Below the pieces are notes generated by a model that saw only the letters and a program-made list of their open reading frames with translations, was not told the DNA's origin and ran no database searches. From Heterohyrax brucei (lineage: Eukaryota > Chordata > Mammalia > Hyracoidea > Procaviidae), in the NCBI GenBank assembly GCA_028571685.1, contig CM053146.1:25641431-25705430 (forward strand): a DNA stretch of 64,000 bases. The letters run 5' to 3'. Positions 1 through 10,884 of the stretch are shown piece by piece. A program made the translations under genes and the position numbers. The number at the start of each line of letters is the position of its first letter. The stretch's first letter is position 1.

Positions 1-226
1 CCATCAGGCAGGGGATGGGTTTAATCAGCAGCTAAGCAGAGCCACAGTGTTAAAGTGATCAGCAAGTGGAATAGCAAATTTTTGAGAGTCCAGCTCCAGA
101 CTCAGAGCACCACAGGCCTCCACTCTCTCTTTTCTGACCTCCACCATACATTCTGCTGTTTCACAGGGGCAGAACACCTTGATGGGGAGGCCATTTTGTT
201 TCACCTGGAGATGAGGCCTTTACCAA

Positions 227-702
227 CCAGCCTTTACCAACCCACATCATAGGGTCAGCTGATGGCCCCCCGGTGACTCCATAAGTAGGGCCATATCTTT
301 TCCAGAGGCCTCAGCATGGGCTTATTCTTAGCCTCGGCGGCAGTCCCAGCCCATGGAGCACTTTTCCAGCAGAAAAGCTGTGTTTACCACAGTGTAGCCA
401 TACTGATGGAGTTCAGAAGGGGATAACAGCAGGCCAGTAACTTGTTCCTTGAATTATAGCACAGAATCTAGGGACAGCTGAAGAGGCGCCTCATTGACAG
501 CTGGAAGGAGAGGCTTACCACACCTGATAGTCTGACTGGTTTTGGAAGCAGTCAGATAGCTTTTACCCTTTAAAATAAGACTGCCTAGAGAAATAACTAT
601 GGTGCAGCCTGAAGGCGTCTCTTCCAGCCTTTACCAACCCACATCATAGGGTCAGCTGACGGCCCCCCGGTGACTCCATAAGTAGGGCCATATCTTTTCC
701 AG
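227..702. repeat. 79-bp direct duplication inside the L1 5' UTR (227-305 and 624-702)
   Basis: The segment 227-305 recurs at 624-702 with one visible mismatch (TGATGG versus TGACGG). The second copy sits where the related L1 at about 50,040 has the homologous sequence, so it is probably the original. The first copy lies where that relative has different sequence. The two copies are far more alike than the surrounding element is to its relatives, so the duplication looks more recent than the L1. Confidence 0.85.
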
Positions 703-845
703 CTAGGAAACGGAGCCTGCTATCCCACAGATTCCACTGGGCCCAATCACTGGAGTACATGGAGGTGGCTCCTTTTTTACTTCCTCCTCAGAATTGCAAC
801 TCAGCTCTTGTTAAGTCAACACCAGAGAAATTAAACAGCTTCTAG

Positions 846-1790
846 ATGTCCCGTAAGCAACAATCCTTAACCAAACATGTAAAGAAATTCAACTATGGCT
901 CCAGAAACTCCAAAAATAAGGAACCAAAGAACTTCCTAGATGAAAAAGCCTTTTTGAAACTATTGGAGGTTGAGTACAAAAGAATTATACATACAGCTCT
1001 CCTAGACATTATACAAAATGCAGCAGAATAAATGAAAAATTAAGCAAGCTATTCAAACTGATGGAACACCAGCATTTTGAAATTGGACAAATCGATAAGA
1101 AAACTACAGAATTAGACAATTCAATTTAAAACCAAAAGAGTAGAATTGTACAATTGGAAACCAGACTTACTGACCTTGAAGACAGAGCTACTGATACAAG
1201 CATTTATGAGGAGAAATCAGAGAAAAGAAACAAGAAAATGAAGAAGCATTAAGAAACATGGGGGACTCTATCAAGAGGAATAATCACTATTAATTGGAGT
1301 TCTTGAACAGGGAGGGATACCCGAAAACATGGAGAGTATTTTTGTTGAGTTGCTAGCAGAAAACTTCCAAGAAATTTTGAAAGAAGAGAACATAGACATC
1401 GAAGATGTGTATCGAATGTCACATAATGTAAAACCTGAAAGAAAGACACCGAAACATATTATAATCAAGTTTAACAAAATGAAGCATAAGCAGAAACTCT
1501 TAAAGGCAGTGAACCTCAAAGCAAAAGTAGCATGCAGACTTTTGTCTGACTTCTTGGCAGAAACAATGCTGGCATGGAGGCAGTGGGATGACACACCTCA
1601 AGTCTTGAGGGAGAAAAACTTTCAACCAATAATTATACATCCTGCATAACTATCTTTCAGATATGAAGCTGAAATTAAAACTTTCACAGATAAACAGAAA
1701 CTTAGAGTCTTTGTAAACACCAAACCAAAGCTACAAGAAATATTACAAGAAGCTCTTTGCTTGGCAAAACAAAACCATTAAGTCTATACT
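846..1790 (+). pseudogene. L1 ORF1 pseudogene (old copy)
   Basis: Remnant of the L1 ORF1 RNA-binding protein. An open stretch at 846-1,031 matches the N-terminal region and another at 1,329-1,649 matches the RRM and C-terminal domain. The recognisable landmarks are a KHIIIKFNKMKHKQKLLKA block and an ETMLAWRQW block shared with the intact-looking ORF1 at 4,665. Between them the coiled-coil region is broken by a stop at 1,029-1,031 and by frameshifts. The 3' end reads past 1,649 only with further stops. It cannot encode a working protein. It is placed between the 5' UTR and ORF2 of the same old element. Confidence 0.85.
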
Positions 1791-2019
1791 TAAAGACGTA
1801 ATGCAGGACGCAACATCCAGAAACATACTCAGTTAGGGAAGGCACAAAACTCACTGAAAGTTGTAATATTAAAAGAAGCAATCTAGTGATCATATCATGA
1901 AAACTATGATACAAAGCAGTTATAGTCCTTTCAGATGGAAAGAAAGTTAATAAGATATGTAGAAGTTAAAATTGGGTTTAAACTTAGATTACTAAGGGGG
2001 ATCATAGGGATAGCTGCAA

Positions 2020-2057
2020 GCCAAGCCAAGTGCCGTTGAGTCAGATCTGACTCCTGG
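2020..2057 (-). mobile_element. Micro-insertion of RTE/AfroSINE tail tip
   Basis: About 38 bp absent from the homologous L1 spacer of the young copy (near 5,870). It reads GCCAAGCCAAGTGCCGTTGA followed by GTCAGATCTGACTC. This is the reverse complement of the SINE/RTE 3' tail with its TTGGC-repeat terminus. Only a very short flanking duplication (about CAA) can be proposed. Confidence 0.7.
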
Positions 2058-2175
2058 CAAAGCACCATAAAGATGTAGCATATCAAAACAAGAAATATAA
2101 CACAGAAGTCTCAATAAACACAAAACCAACAATGACAAAGGTGAAAAATCAACCCAGAAAGAAGAATGACCCAGA

Positions 2176-2343
2176 AGAGGGTGGAGAGGAGGAGACAGGA
2201 GATTATTAAGAGGATATGACACGTATAGAATGGGAAGGAGGAGTGTGTTGTCACTGGGCAAAGAAAGCAGGAGGAGCAGCATATAAGTGGACATGAGAGT
2301 TTAAACTGGATTGTACGCTTTCCCTCAATCACAACAGCAACAA
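2176..2343 (+). mobile_element. 5'-truncated L1 3'-end insertion inside old L1
   Basis: About 170 bp resembling the last part of the L1 3' UTR (G/A-rich tract, TGTCACTGGGCAAAG block, ATATAAGTGGACATG block, A/C-rich tail) inserted in the ORF1-ORF2 spacer. It is flanked by an imperfect duplication around 2,156-2,177 and 2,345-2,362 (both sides share GAAAGAA and ACCCAGAA). The same subfamily end occurs at 29,138-29,336. Confidence 0.7.
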
Positions 2344-2415
2344 CAGAAAGAATTACCCAGAACAGAAAATTCAGAGCAACAGAGAATACACCAACACAAA
2401 AATAAATAGGTCAAA

Positions 2416-3679
2416 ATGACCACTAAACACACACCTATCAATAATTACACTGAATATAAACAGACTGAATGCTCCAGTAAAGAGACAACCAGTGACAACT
2501 TGGATCAAAAGACATCACCTGTCTGTTTGTTGATTACAAGAAACTCACCTTAGATTTAAAGACATGAACAAACTGAAAATTAAAGGATGGAATAATATAT
2601 ACCAAGCTAGCAATATACAAAGAGCAGGGTTGGCAATAATAATCTCATATAAAATAGATTTTAATGTAACAATCCACCACTATGGACAAGGATGGTTACT
2701 GTTTATTGCTGAAAGAGTCAGTACACAAGCAGCACTTAAAAATATTAAATATTTATGCACCCAGTACTAGGACATCTAAATACACTGAAGAAACACTGAC
2801 TACATTAAAAATGAGATATGTAACTCCGTGATAATAATGTTAAACTTCAACACTCCACTTTCAGTACCTGACAGAACTTCTAGGAAAAAAGCTTAGTAAT
2901 GACACTGAAGATGTTATAACCACAATTAAACAATTAGACCTCGTAGACATATACAGAACTTTTTACCCATCAACGGATAACTACACCTTCTTCCCCAGTG
3001 CACATGGAATATTCTTCAGAATAGACCGTGTGTTAGGACATAAAGCAAATCTCAACAAAATCCAAACAATTGAATTATTGCAAAGCATCTTCTCAGACCA
3101 TAAGGCTATAAAAGTTGAAAACAATAACAGAAAAAACATACACAGTAGTTGGAACTCATGGAAAATGAACAACACCTTGTTCAAAAAGCCATGGATTATA
3201 GAAGAAATCAAGGACAAAATAAAGAAATTTATGGATTCAAAAGAGAAAGAAAACACTTTCTACTAGGATGTGTGAGATACACCCAAAGCAGTGCTCAGAG
3301 GTCAATTTATTTCTAAATGCATGCAGCCAGAAGGAAGGACCCTAACCAAGGAATTAACCCTAAAGCTTGAACAGATAGAAAGAGAACAACAAGAAACCTC
3401 TCAGTCACCAGAGGAAAAAAGATCATGAAGGTTAGAGCAGAATTAAATGAACCAGAGAACAGAACAATTGACAAAATTGGTAAGACCAGAAGCTATGTTT
3501 TTGAAAACATTAACAAAATTGACAAATCATTGGCTAAACTTACTAAAGAAAAACAGGAGACGAAACAAATAACCAGAATAAGAAATGAGAAGGAAGACGT
3601 CACAACAGATCAAACAGAAATGAAAAATAACAGAATACCATCAAACACTGTACTGCAACAGATTTGAAAACCTAGAGGA
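2416..3679 (+). pseudogene. L1 ORF2 pseudogene, endonuclease part (old copy, 5' segment)
   Basis: ORF2 remnant. The ATG context AAAATGACC at 2,416 aligns with the ORF2 start of the young elements. Homologous text continues through the endonuclease domain: an ITLNxNxLNAPVK-like start, the QET region near 2,540, a YRTFYPS region near 2,955 and SDHKAI near 3,095. It then enters the linker, ending at GAAAACCTAGAGGA where the young L1 is inserted. Several in-frame stops and indels break it, and the open pieces at 2,564-2,770, 3,030-3,266 and 3,425-3,667 are fragments of the same protein. The reverse-transcriptase part continues after 10,885. Confidence 0.85.
3666..3679 (+). repeat. Target-site duplication, left copy (GAAAACCTAGAGGA)
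   Basis: A perfect 14-bp match to 10,885-10,898, directly abutting the 5' end and the poly(A) tail of the young L1. The implied first-strand nick, TTTTC/AAA on the complementary strand, fits the L1 endonuclease preference (TTTT/AA-like). Confidence 0.92.
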
Positions 3680-4664
3680 GGGCGGAGTCAAGATGGCGGA
3701 CTAAGCCCACATCTCCTTATATCCCTCGGGAAACCAAGACCTAAACTGACAATCAAACAGAGCCTTCTGATCACCTAATCAGCCTCAGGACACGGCACAG
3801 AGCTGTTAATTGGGACTTCATAACACTCAGCAAAAAACCTCCTCTCTTTCGCTGACTCCCACTCCTGGCTAGCCCCGGCTCTCACGGAAGGTAAACGCAT
3901 CATTTTGACTTTTTTATTCCAGCTGGCGGGCGGAGCTGGGTCTTGCCTGGAGGCTGGACTCACACGCTGCTGTGGGGATAGGCAGGTGAAATTCCCATAT
4001 TATGAGAGCCAGGCTCGGGACTCTGTTAATCTAGACACTTTGAGCCTTTCGTTTTGTAGCTGCCTCAGTGGGGTTTGTGCGGAGCTCCACGGTCACTGTG
4101 CGGGATGCCATGTTGGTACCGGGATTTTAGCAGGACCTCGTTCTTAGCCTGGGAGCCAGCGCCTGCAAATGGGACAGCACTTCTGCGACAGAAAAGTAGT
4201 GATTTTGCACAGTGCTGCCTACGTTGGGGGCCCTGCAACAGAAGCAGAGGAATCACTACCTCTCAGCACCTTTAGCTGCTCTGTCTGCTTCCTGTGTGGA
4301 GGACGCCATCTTGGATACGGTGGCCACAGCTGGACCTAATTTTTAGCTTGGGAGCCAGAGCCTGCTCACAGGAGAGCGCTTTTCTATCACAAAACTAGTA
4401 CTTGATGCAGTGTTAGCTAAGGCTAGGCCCTGTCAGCAGAGGCCACCAGGGCACTAGCAGTGCTGTATTCTGAACTAGTTTGTTATCAACTGGGGTTGGA
4501 TATAGTGGCGCTTACTTTGTCAGATGAGAAGAGGGACCTCTACACCTGAAAACCTAACTGACTTGTGAACTGGTCAGATATGTTTTGCTTTATATTTGAA
4601 GACAGCCTAGAGAAACATTTGCAATCCATCCTCACAGTACCTCTTCCAGCCTCTATATACTCAC
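3680..4664 (+). promoter_or_regulatory. L1 copy A 5' UTR with internal promoter signals
   Basis: CpG- and GC-rich relative to its surroundings. The extreme 5' end has CAAGATGGCGG at 3,689-3,699, a YY1-type site. In human L1 a YY1 site at the same relative position sets the RNA polymerase II start, and the equivalent role here is inference. A second YY1-type core, GCCATCTTGG, occurs at 4,305-4,314 on the opposite strand. Copy B has the same two sites. No TATA box is evident. Confidence 0.7.
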
Positions 4665-5585
4665 ATGGGACCCATAAAGCAACAGAAAATTGTGGCATAC
4701 AAGCAATCACTCATGGCTTCAGAAGGCTCCCAAACAAAGCAACCAAGGAGTTTTCCAGATGAAGAAACTTTTATGAAAGCATCAGGAAGTGAATACAAAT
4801 TGATTATATACAGAGCCCTTCTAGACCTTATACAAAATGCAGCAGAACAAAATGAAAAATTAAGCAAGTTGTTCGATGTGATGGAACACCAGTACTCTGA
4901 AATCCAACAGATCAAGAAGAAAATCAAAGACATAGAAGCTTCCATGCAAAGCCAAGAAAACAGAATGGAACAAATGGAAACAAGAATTTCTGACTTGGAA
5001 GACAGAGCTACTGATGCCAGCGTCTATGAGCAGAAATCAGAAAAAAGAAACAAGAAAAATGAAGAAACATTAAGAAGCATGTGGGGCTCTATTAAGAGGA
5101 ACAACCTTCGATTAATTGGAGTCCCTGAACAGGGTGAGACATCTGAGAACACAGAGAGTATCATTGCTGAGCTGCTGAAAGAAAACTTCCCAGAAATCAT
5201 GAAGGAAGAGAATATGGACATCTCAGATGCATATCGTACGCCACCCAATATAGATCTCAAAAGAAAGACCCCAAGACATATTATAATCAAGATTAACAAA
5301 ATGAAACACAAGCAGCAACTCTTAAAGGCAGCAAGAATCAAGGCAAAGATAACATTCAGAGGGAAACCCTGTAGGTTCTCGTCAGATTTCTCAGCAGAAA
5401 CCATGCTGGCACGGAGACAGTGGCACGACACATTCAAAGTCTTGAAGGAGAAGAACTTCCAACCAAGAATTATATATCCTGCAAAACTGTCTTTCAAACA
5501 TGAAAATGAAATTAAGACATTTCCAGATAAACAGAAACTCAGAGACTTTGTAAAAACCAAACTCAAACTACAAGAAATACTGTAA
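4665..5585 (+). CDS. L1 ORF1 protein, nearly complete (copy A)
   Basis: An uninterrupted 306-codon frame for the L1 ORF1 protein, the trimeric RNA-binding nucleic-acid chaperone that coats L1 RNA in cytoplasmic particles. The start is the ATG of MGPIKQQ, shared with copy B. Residues about 55-115 are a heptad-rich coiled coil (EQNEKLSKLF ... RISDLEDRATD). Residues about 145-235 are the RRM, with NNLRLIGVPE and RHIIIKINKMKHKQQLLKAAR. The C-terminal domain follows (ARRQWHDTFKVLKEKNFQPRI). The stop at 5,583-5,585 is probably premature: the homologous frame in copy B runs 13 codons further to a stop equivalent to 5,622-5,624, giving 319 codons. An AAA-to-TAA change explains this. By eye, 22 of the first 265 residues differ from copy B. 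Confidence 0.9.
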   Translation: MGPIKQQKIVAYKQSLMASEGSQTKQPRSFPDEETFMKASGSEYKLIIYRALLDLIQNAAEQNEKLSKLFDVMEHQYSEIQQIKKKIKDIEASMQSQENRMEQMETRISDLEDRATDASVYEQKSEKRNKKNEETLRSMWGSIKRNNLRLIGVPEQGETSENTESIIAELLKENFPEIMKEENMDISDAYRTPPNIDLKRKTPRHIIIKINKMKHKQQLLKAARIKAKITFRGKPCRFSSDFSAETMLARRQWHDTFKVLKEKNFQPRIIYPAKLSFKHENEIKTFPDKQKLRDFVKTKLKLQEIL

Positions 5586-6046
5586 GAATTTCTTGGCCTT
5601 GGCTTAGAAGAACAAAACCACTAACTTTATATTTTAGAACAACACACTACTCAATACTCTACTCATTTAGGGAAGGCTCCGAAGTAAATCACAGCTTTTA
5701 TATGGAAAGAAGCAATCCAGTGATCATCATGAAAACTATGATGTCATCATAATAAAAAGAGAGATGTACTACAGTCGTTATAGTCCTTCCAGATGAAGAG
5801 GAAGATGACAAGACTGGTAGTAATTAACATTGGGTTCATAAATAGTTTATTAAGGGGGTTCATAGGGGCAGCTGTAAAGCACAACAAAGATGTATCATAC
5901 CATTTCAAGAAATCTAACACACGAGTCTCAACAACTATAAAAACAGCTCTGAAAAAGGTGAAAAATCAACTCACAAAAAAGAGTGTCCCAGAACAGATTA
6001 ATAAGAACAACAGAGAAAACATCAACATAAAAATAAACATATCACA
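5586..6046 (+). other. L1 copy A inter-ORF spacer
   Basis: Non-coding spacer between ORF1 and ORF2. It includes the last 13 ancestral ORF1 codons after the premature stop. It aligns with 22,371-22,948 of copy B. An 88-codon open stretch at 5,793-6,059 is also open in copy B at 22,358-22,624, but it runs into the ORF2 start and has no recognisable protein similarity. Confidence 0.75.
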
Positions 6047-9000
6047 ATGGCAGCAGTGAACACATACCTATCAATAATTACACTGAATGTGAATGGACTG
6101 AATGCTCCAGTAAAGAGACACCGAGTGTCATCTTGGATCAAAAGACTCGACCCATCCATATTCTGTCTACAAGAAATTCACTTGAGACCTAAAGACAAGA
6201 ACAAACTGAAAATTAAATGATGGCAGAATATATATCAAGCTAACAATGAACAAAGAAGAGCAGGGGTGGCAATTCTAATCTCAGACAAAATCAACTTTAA
6301 TGTCAAATCCACCATCGTGGACAAAGATGGACACTATTTATCGCTGAAAGGTTCAGTACACAAGCAAGACTTAACTATATTAAATGTTTATGCACCTAAT
6401 GTCAGAGCACCTAAATATGTCAAAGAAACACTGACTATGCTGAAAAGAGAGTTAGATGACTCCACAATAATAGTGGGAGACTTTAACACTACACTCTCAT
6501 TACTAGACAGATCATCTAGAAAAAAGCTCAGTAAAGATACAGAAGACCTCATTGACACAATTAACCAACTGAACCTCATTGATATATACAGAACTTTCCA
6601 CCCATCAGCAGACAACTACACCTTCTTCTCCAGTGCACATGGAACATTCCCTAGAATTGACCATGTGATAGGCCATAGTGCAATGCTCATCAAAATCCAT
6701 ACCATTGAATTACCGCAAACCATTTTCTCAAATCATTAAGCCATCAAAGTTGAAATTGATAGCAGAAAAAACATAGATACAAAGTGGAACTCTTGGAAAC
6801 TGAACAACATCTTGCTCAAAAAAACATGAGTTATAGAGGAAATCAAGGATAAATTAAAGAAATTCATGGATTCCAATGAGAACGACAACACTTCCTACCA
6901 GAACCTATGGGATACAGCCAAAGCAGTGCTCAGAGGTCTGTTTATCTCCATAAATGCACACATCTGGAAGGAAGAAAGAAACCAAATCAAGGAACTAACT
7001 CTACAGCTTGAACAAGTAGAAAGAGGACAACAGAGGAACCCCTCGGGCACCAGAAGAAAGGAGATCATAAAGATTAGAGCAGAGCTAAATGAATTAGAGA
7101 ATAGAAAAACAATTGAAAAAATTGAAAAGACCAAAAGCTGGTTTTTTGAAAAGATCAACAAAATTGATAAACCACTGGCTAAACTTACTAAAGAAAAGCA
7201 GGAAAGGAAACAAATAACCCAAATTAGAATTGAGAGGGGAGTTGTCACCACAGATGCAACCGAAATCAAAAATATGATAACAGAATACTATGAAAGACTG
7301 TACTCTAACAAATTTGAAAACCTAGCAGAAACAGACAAATTCCTTGACTCATACCACCTACCAAAATTATAACAACGTGAAGCAGAACAACTTAATAAAC
7401 CCATCACAAAGGAAGAGATTGAAAAGGTCATCAAAACACTGCCAATCAAAAAAGTCCGGGCCCAGATGGCTTCACGGCAGAATTCTAACAAGCATTTAGA
7501 GAAGAGTTATTCCCAATACTACCGAGTCTATTTCACAGTATAGAAAGGGATGAAGTACTCCAAAAACTCATTCTATGAAGCCAGCATAACTCTCATACCT
7601 AAGCCAGGAAAAGATCCAACAAAGACAGAGAACTACAGACCGATATCACTCATGAACTTAGATGCAAAAATCTTCAACAAAATTCTTGCCAACAGAATAC
7701 AACAACATATTAAGAAAAGAATCCATCATGACCAAGTGGGATTCACACCAGGGATGAAAGGCTGGTTCAACATCCGGAAAACAGTTAATGTGATTAACCA
7801 CATAAATAACACAAAAGACAAGGATCACCTGATTTTGTCCATTGATGCTGAAAAGGCATTTGACAAAGTCCAACACCCATTCATGCTAAAAACTCTTAGC
7901 AAAACGGGCATAGATGGCAAATTCCTCAACACAATAAGGGCCATTTATACAAAGCCAATTGCCCACGTCATCCTGAATGGAGAGAGACTGAAAGACTTTC
8001 CACTGAGATCAGGAACTAGACAAGGATGCTCACTCTCACCTGTCCTATTCAACATTGTGCTAGAAGTTCTAGCCAGAGCAATTAGAGAACACAAAGAAAT
8101 AAAAGGTATCTGCATCAGCAAAGAGGAAGTTAAAATCTCCCTTTTCACAGATGATATGATAGTATATGCAGAGAACCCCAAGGAATCTATAAGTAAGCTA
8201 GTCAAACTGATAGAAGAGTTCAGCAAAGTCTCAGGATACAAGATAAACATAAGTAAATCAGTAGGAGTCCTTTATACCAACAACGAGACTGTTAAGGAGG
8301 AAATTGTCAAATCAACACCATTTATGATAGTCCCTAAGATAATAAAGTACCTAGGAATTAATCTAACCAGAGAAACAACAGACCTTTACAAAGAGAACTA
8401 CAAGCCCTTACTACAAGAAACTAAGAGAGACTTAGATAAATGGAAAAACCTACCCTGCTCATGGATAGGAAGACTTAACATTGTGAAAATGTCTATTTTA
8501 CCCAAAGCAACTTATTTATATAATGCAATCCCAATGCAAGTTCCAGCATCATTTTTTAATGAGATGGAGAAACAAATCACCAATTTTGTTTGGAAAGGGA
8601 AGAAGCCCCGAATAAGTAAGGTACTACTAAAGAAGAAGAACACACTGGGAGGACTCTCATTACCCAACCTTAGAACGTACTACACTGCCACAGTGGTCAA
8701 AACAGCCTGGTACTGGTGCAAGAACAGAGAGATCGATCAATGGAACAGAATTGAGAACCCAGAGATGACACCATCTGCCTATGAACAGCAGATATTCGAC
8801 AAAGGCCCTAAGACATTAAACTGGAGTGAAAACAATATCTTCAACAAATGGTGCTGGCAAAATTGGTTATCCATCTGCAATAAACTGAATCAAGATCCAT
8901 ATCTTATACCTTATACAAAAACCAACTCCAACTGGATAAAAGACCTAATTATCAAACCTAAAACGATAAAGCTCATCCAAGAAAAGGTAGGAACAACAAT

Positions 9001-9869
9001 GGAAGTTTTAATACACAATGAAGACAGACTCCAAAATCTGTCAAAGAAACCGCAATCAACAGAAGAGAAAATAGATAAATGGAACTATTAAGAATCAAAC
9101 ACTTTTACTCATCTAAAGACTTTATGAATAGAATTAAATGAACATCCACAGAATGGGAAAAAATATTTGGCAACTCTATGTCAGACCAAACCCTGATCTC
9201 CATAATCTATAAGATACTACAAAATATCAATAAGAAGAAGATAAACCATCCAATTAAGTGATGGGCAAAGGAGATGGACAGATACTTCACTAAAGAGGAG
9301 ATCCAGGCAGCCAAAAAACACATGCGGACATGTTCACGATCTTTAGTTATTAAAGAAATTTAAATCAAGACAACAATGAGATACCATCTCACCCCAACAA
9401 GATTGGCCATGATCTAGAAAACACAAAACAACAAATGCTGGAGAGACTGTGGAGAAAGTGGAACCCTCCTACACTGTTGGTGGGGTTGTAAAATGTCCAG
9501 CCTCTTTGGAAGGCAATCTAGCACTTCCTTAAAAAAATGGATATTGATATACCATTTGACCTAGTATTTCCACTACTTGGAATATATCCTACAGAATCAA
9601 GGCCTTTCACACCAATGGACACATGCACCAAAATGTTTACCGCAGCACAGTCCACGATAGCAAAAAGATGGAGTCAACCCAGATGCCCAACAATAGAAGA
9701 ATGGATAGGTAAACTATGGTACATATATTCAATGGAGCACTACACAATGATAAAGAATAACGATGATTCCAGGAAACATCTCCTAACCTGGTTTCAACTG
9801 GAAGACATTATGTTGAGTGAAAGTAGTCAGCCACAAAGGGACAAATACTGTATGAGACCTCTACGATAA
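6047..9869 (+). pseudogene. L1 ORF2 (endonuclease/reverse transcriptase), disabled (copy A)
   Basis: Full-span ORF2, about 1,274 codons. The domains in order are: apurinic-like endonuclease (ITLNVNGLN, the QE of CLQEIH, VGDFNT near 6,475, RIDHVIGH near 6,655), then reverse transcriptase ([14 protein letters not shown] near 7,837, [10 protein letters not shown] near 8,010, FTDD at 8,144-8,155), then a C-terminal Cys motif CxxxC...H....C near 9,438-9,493. In-frame stops lie at 6,218-6,220, 6,737-6,739, 6,827-6,829 and 7,370-7,372. A one-base deletion in the A-run at about 7,447-7,453 is followed by a compensating insertion near 7,556, but the shifted stretch contains TAG at 7,541. A deleted G near 9,083 ends the long frame 7,550-9,091. 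The usual FADD is FTDD here; copy B keeps FADD. No active protein is expected. Confidence 0.93.
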
Positions 9870-10884
9870 GATCTCAAAAACAGACTTGTGTGTAGAAGAA
9901 AAGACTCTTTGACAGCTGCAAGGGAGGAGAGGGATCAGGGTGGGGAGGGAGGATTAAGTTTAGATAGTTACTAGAAATGTAGTTGGGAGAAAGTGGTGAT
10001 AGCAAAGATTAGAAACAAGAACAACATTAAGTGGACTTCAGCATAACTTGAGTACTCCTTCCATCTTAACTCAATACTGCAAGGACTGACTAGCTGGGGC
10101 GGGGGGTGGGGGACCTTGCTCTTAGGCCAATTCCAGGCCAATTGGCACAACTAGCGTTTTGCTAAGAGAGCTCTCTGCACCCCACATTGGTGAGTGGCGT
10201 CTGGGGTCTTAAAAGCTGCCAAGCTGCCATCCAAAGACACAGCAAATGGTCCCAATTCAGCAGGAACGGATGCTCACCGAGGACCAAAATGACATGCAGT
10301 AAAGACAACTGAGAAGACAGAGAGACCCACGAGAGTGGGTGCCTATATCAACTTGGGACCGGAAGAACCGGATGGTGCCCGGCCACCACCAGTGATAGCC
10401 ACGATGGAGCTCACAGGGAGGAGTCACAGTGGCAACACAAGAATAAAAAGAGGTGCATCATGAGATCTCCACTAAAAGACCTCAATTGGTGTTCCAGTGG
10501 TTTGGGGGTTCCTCTGAGAGCAAGGCCCCCAGCCCTGATGCTGCCCTTTCCCATAAATTATAACAAAGGTCCACTCTTTGGACAGGAATGGATTGGACTT
10601 GGCAATGCAGAGTGACCATATACTGGAAGCACTTTATGGTTCTATACATCTATAGGATATCATCTTGCTGACCTCTGGTTGGAGGAAGGGAAGTGGACGG
10701 AGAGGAGGTGAAAGGAGGCTGTTGGGAGGATGAGACAGGTATGGAGCAGAGAGGAATAGTGTGCAGTCACCGGACAGGGATAGCAGTGGAAGCTGCATAT
10801 AGGTGGGCATGTAAATTTACACGTGAATGTACATTTTTACCCAGTCATTTTAAATAAAAATGAAAAATAAAAAAATAAAAAAAA
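9870..10884 (+). other. L1 copy A 3' UTR, poly(A) signal and tail
   Basis: About 1 kb following the ORF2 terminal residues RPLR and stop. It contains a purine-rich tract near 9,908-9,945 and a G-run GGCGGGGGGTGGGGG around 10,098-10,112 that could form a G-quadruplex. The homologous position in copy B is C-rich on the plus strand (18,300-18,320). The end has AATAAA at 10,853 and an A-rich tail. Confidence 0.85.

Larger units (their letters stand above)
1..3679 (+). mobile_element. Old L1 LINE, 5' part (5' UTR, ORF1, start of ORF2), interrupted
   Basis: Decayed plus-strand L1. The window opens inside its 5' UTR (about 1-845). ORF1-like sequence follows (846 to about 1,790), then a spacer, then ORF2 from an ATG near 2,416 that shows endonuclease-domain similarity to the young L1s in this window. 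The element stops matching at 3,679, where a younger L1 has inserted, and resumes at 10,885. Its 5' UTR is related to that of the element at 49,125 rather than to the young pair, so it belongs to an older subfamily. Two smaller insertions sit in its ORF1-ORF2 spacer: an RTE/SINE tail tip near 2,020 and an L1 3' end near 2,176. The boundaries are by-eye alignments. Confidence 0.9.
3680..10884 (+). mobile_element. Young full-length L1 (copy A), inserted in an older L1
   Basis: About 7.2 kb with all parts present: 5' UTR 3,680-4,664, ORF1 4,665-5,624, spacer, ORF2 6,047-9,869, 3' UTR to about 10,852, AATAAA at 10,853-10,858 and an A-rich tail to 10,884. A 14-bp target-site duplication flanks it. 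It aligns along its whole length with copy B (17,548-24,745, minus). ORF1 is nearly full length. ORF2 carries several stops and frameshifts, so this copy is not autonomous. It lies inside the ORF2 of an older same-strand L1. Confidence 0.95.

Noticed and set aside
5793-6059. An 88-codon frame between ORF1 and ORF2, open in both young L1s (also 22,358-22,624)
   Set aside because: It may be open simply because the copies are young. The older L1s do not keep it clearly, and it has no recognisable domain. I noted it in the spacer entry but did not call it a gene.
7945-8250. Open frames antisense to L1 ORF2 and ORF1 (for example 5,024-5,566 and 22,980-23,387)
   Set aside because: They mirror the A-rich, stop-poor L1 coding strand and recur in every L1 copy. 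They are shadows of the sense protein.
7550-9091. A 513-codon open frame that could be called a gene
   Set aside because: It is the middle of L1 ORF2, with RT motifs and with upstream stops and a downstream frameshift. Not a host gene.
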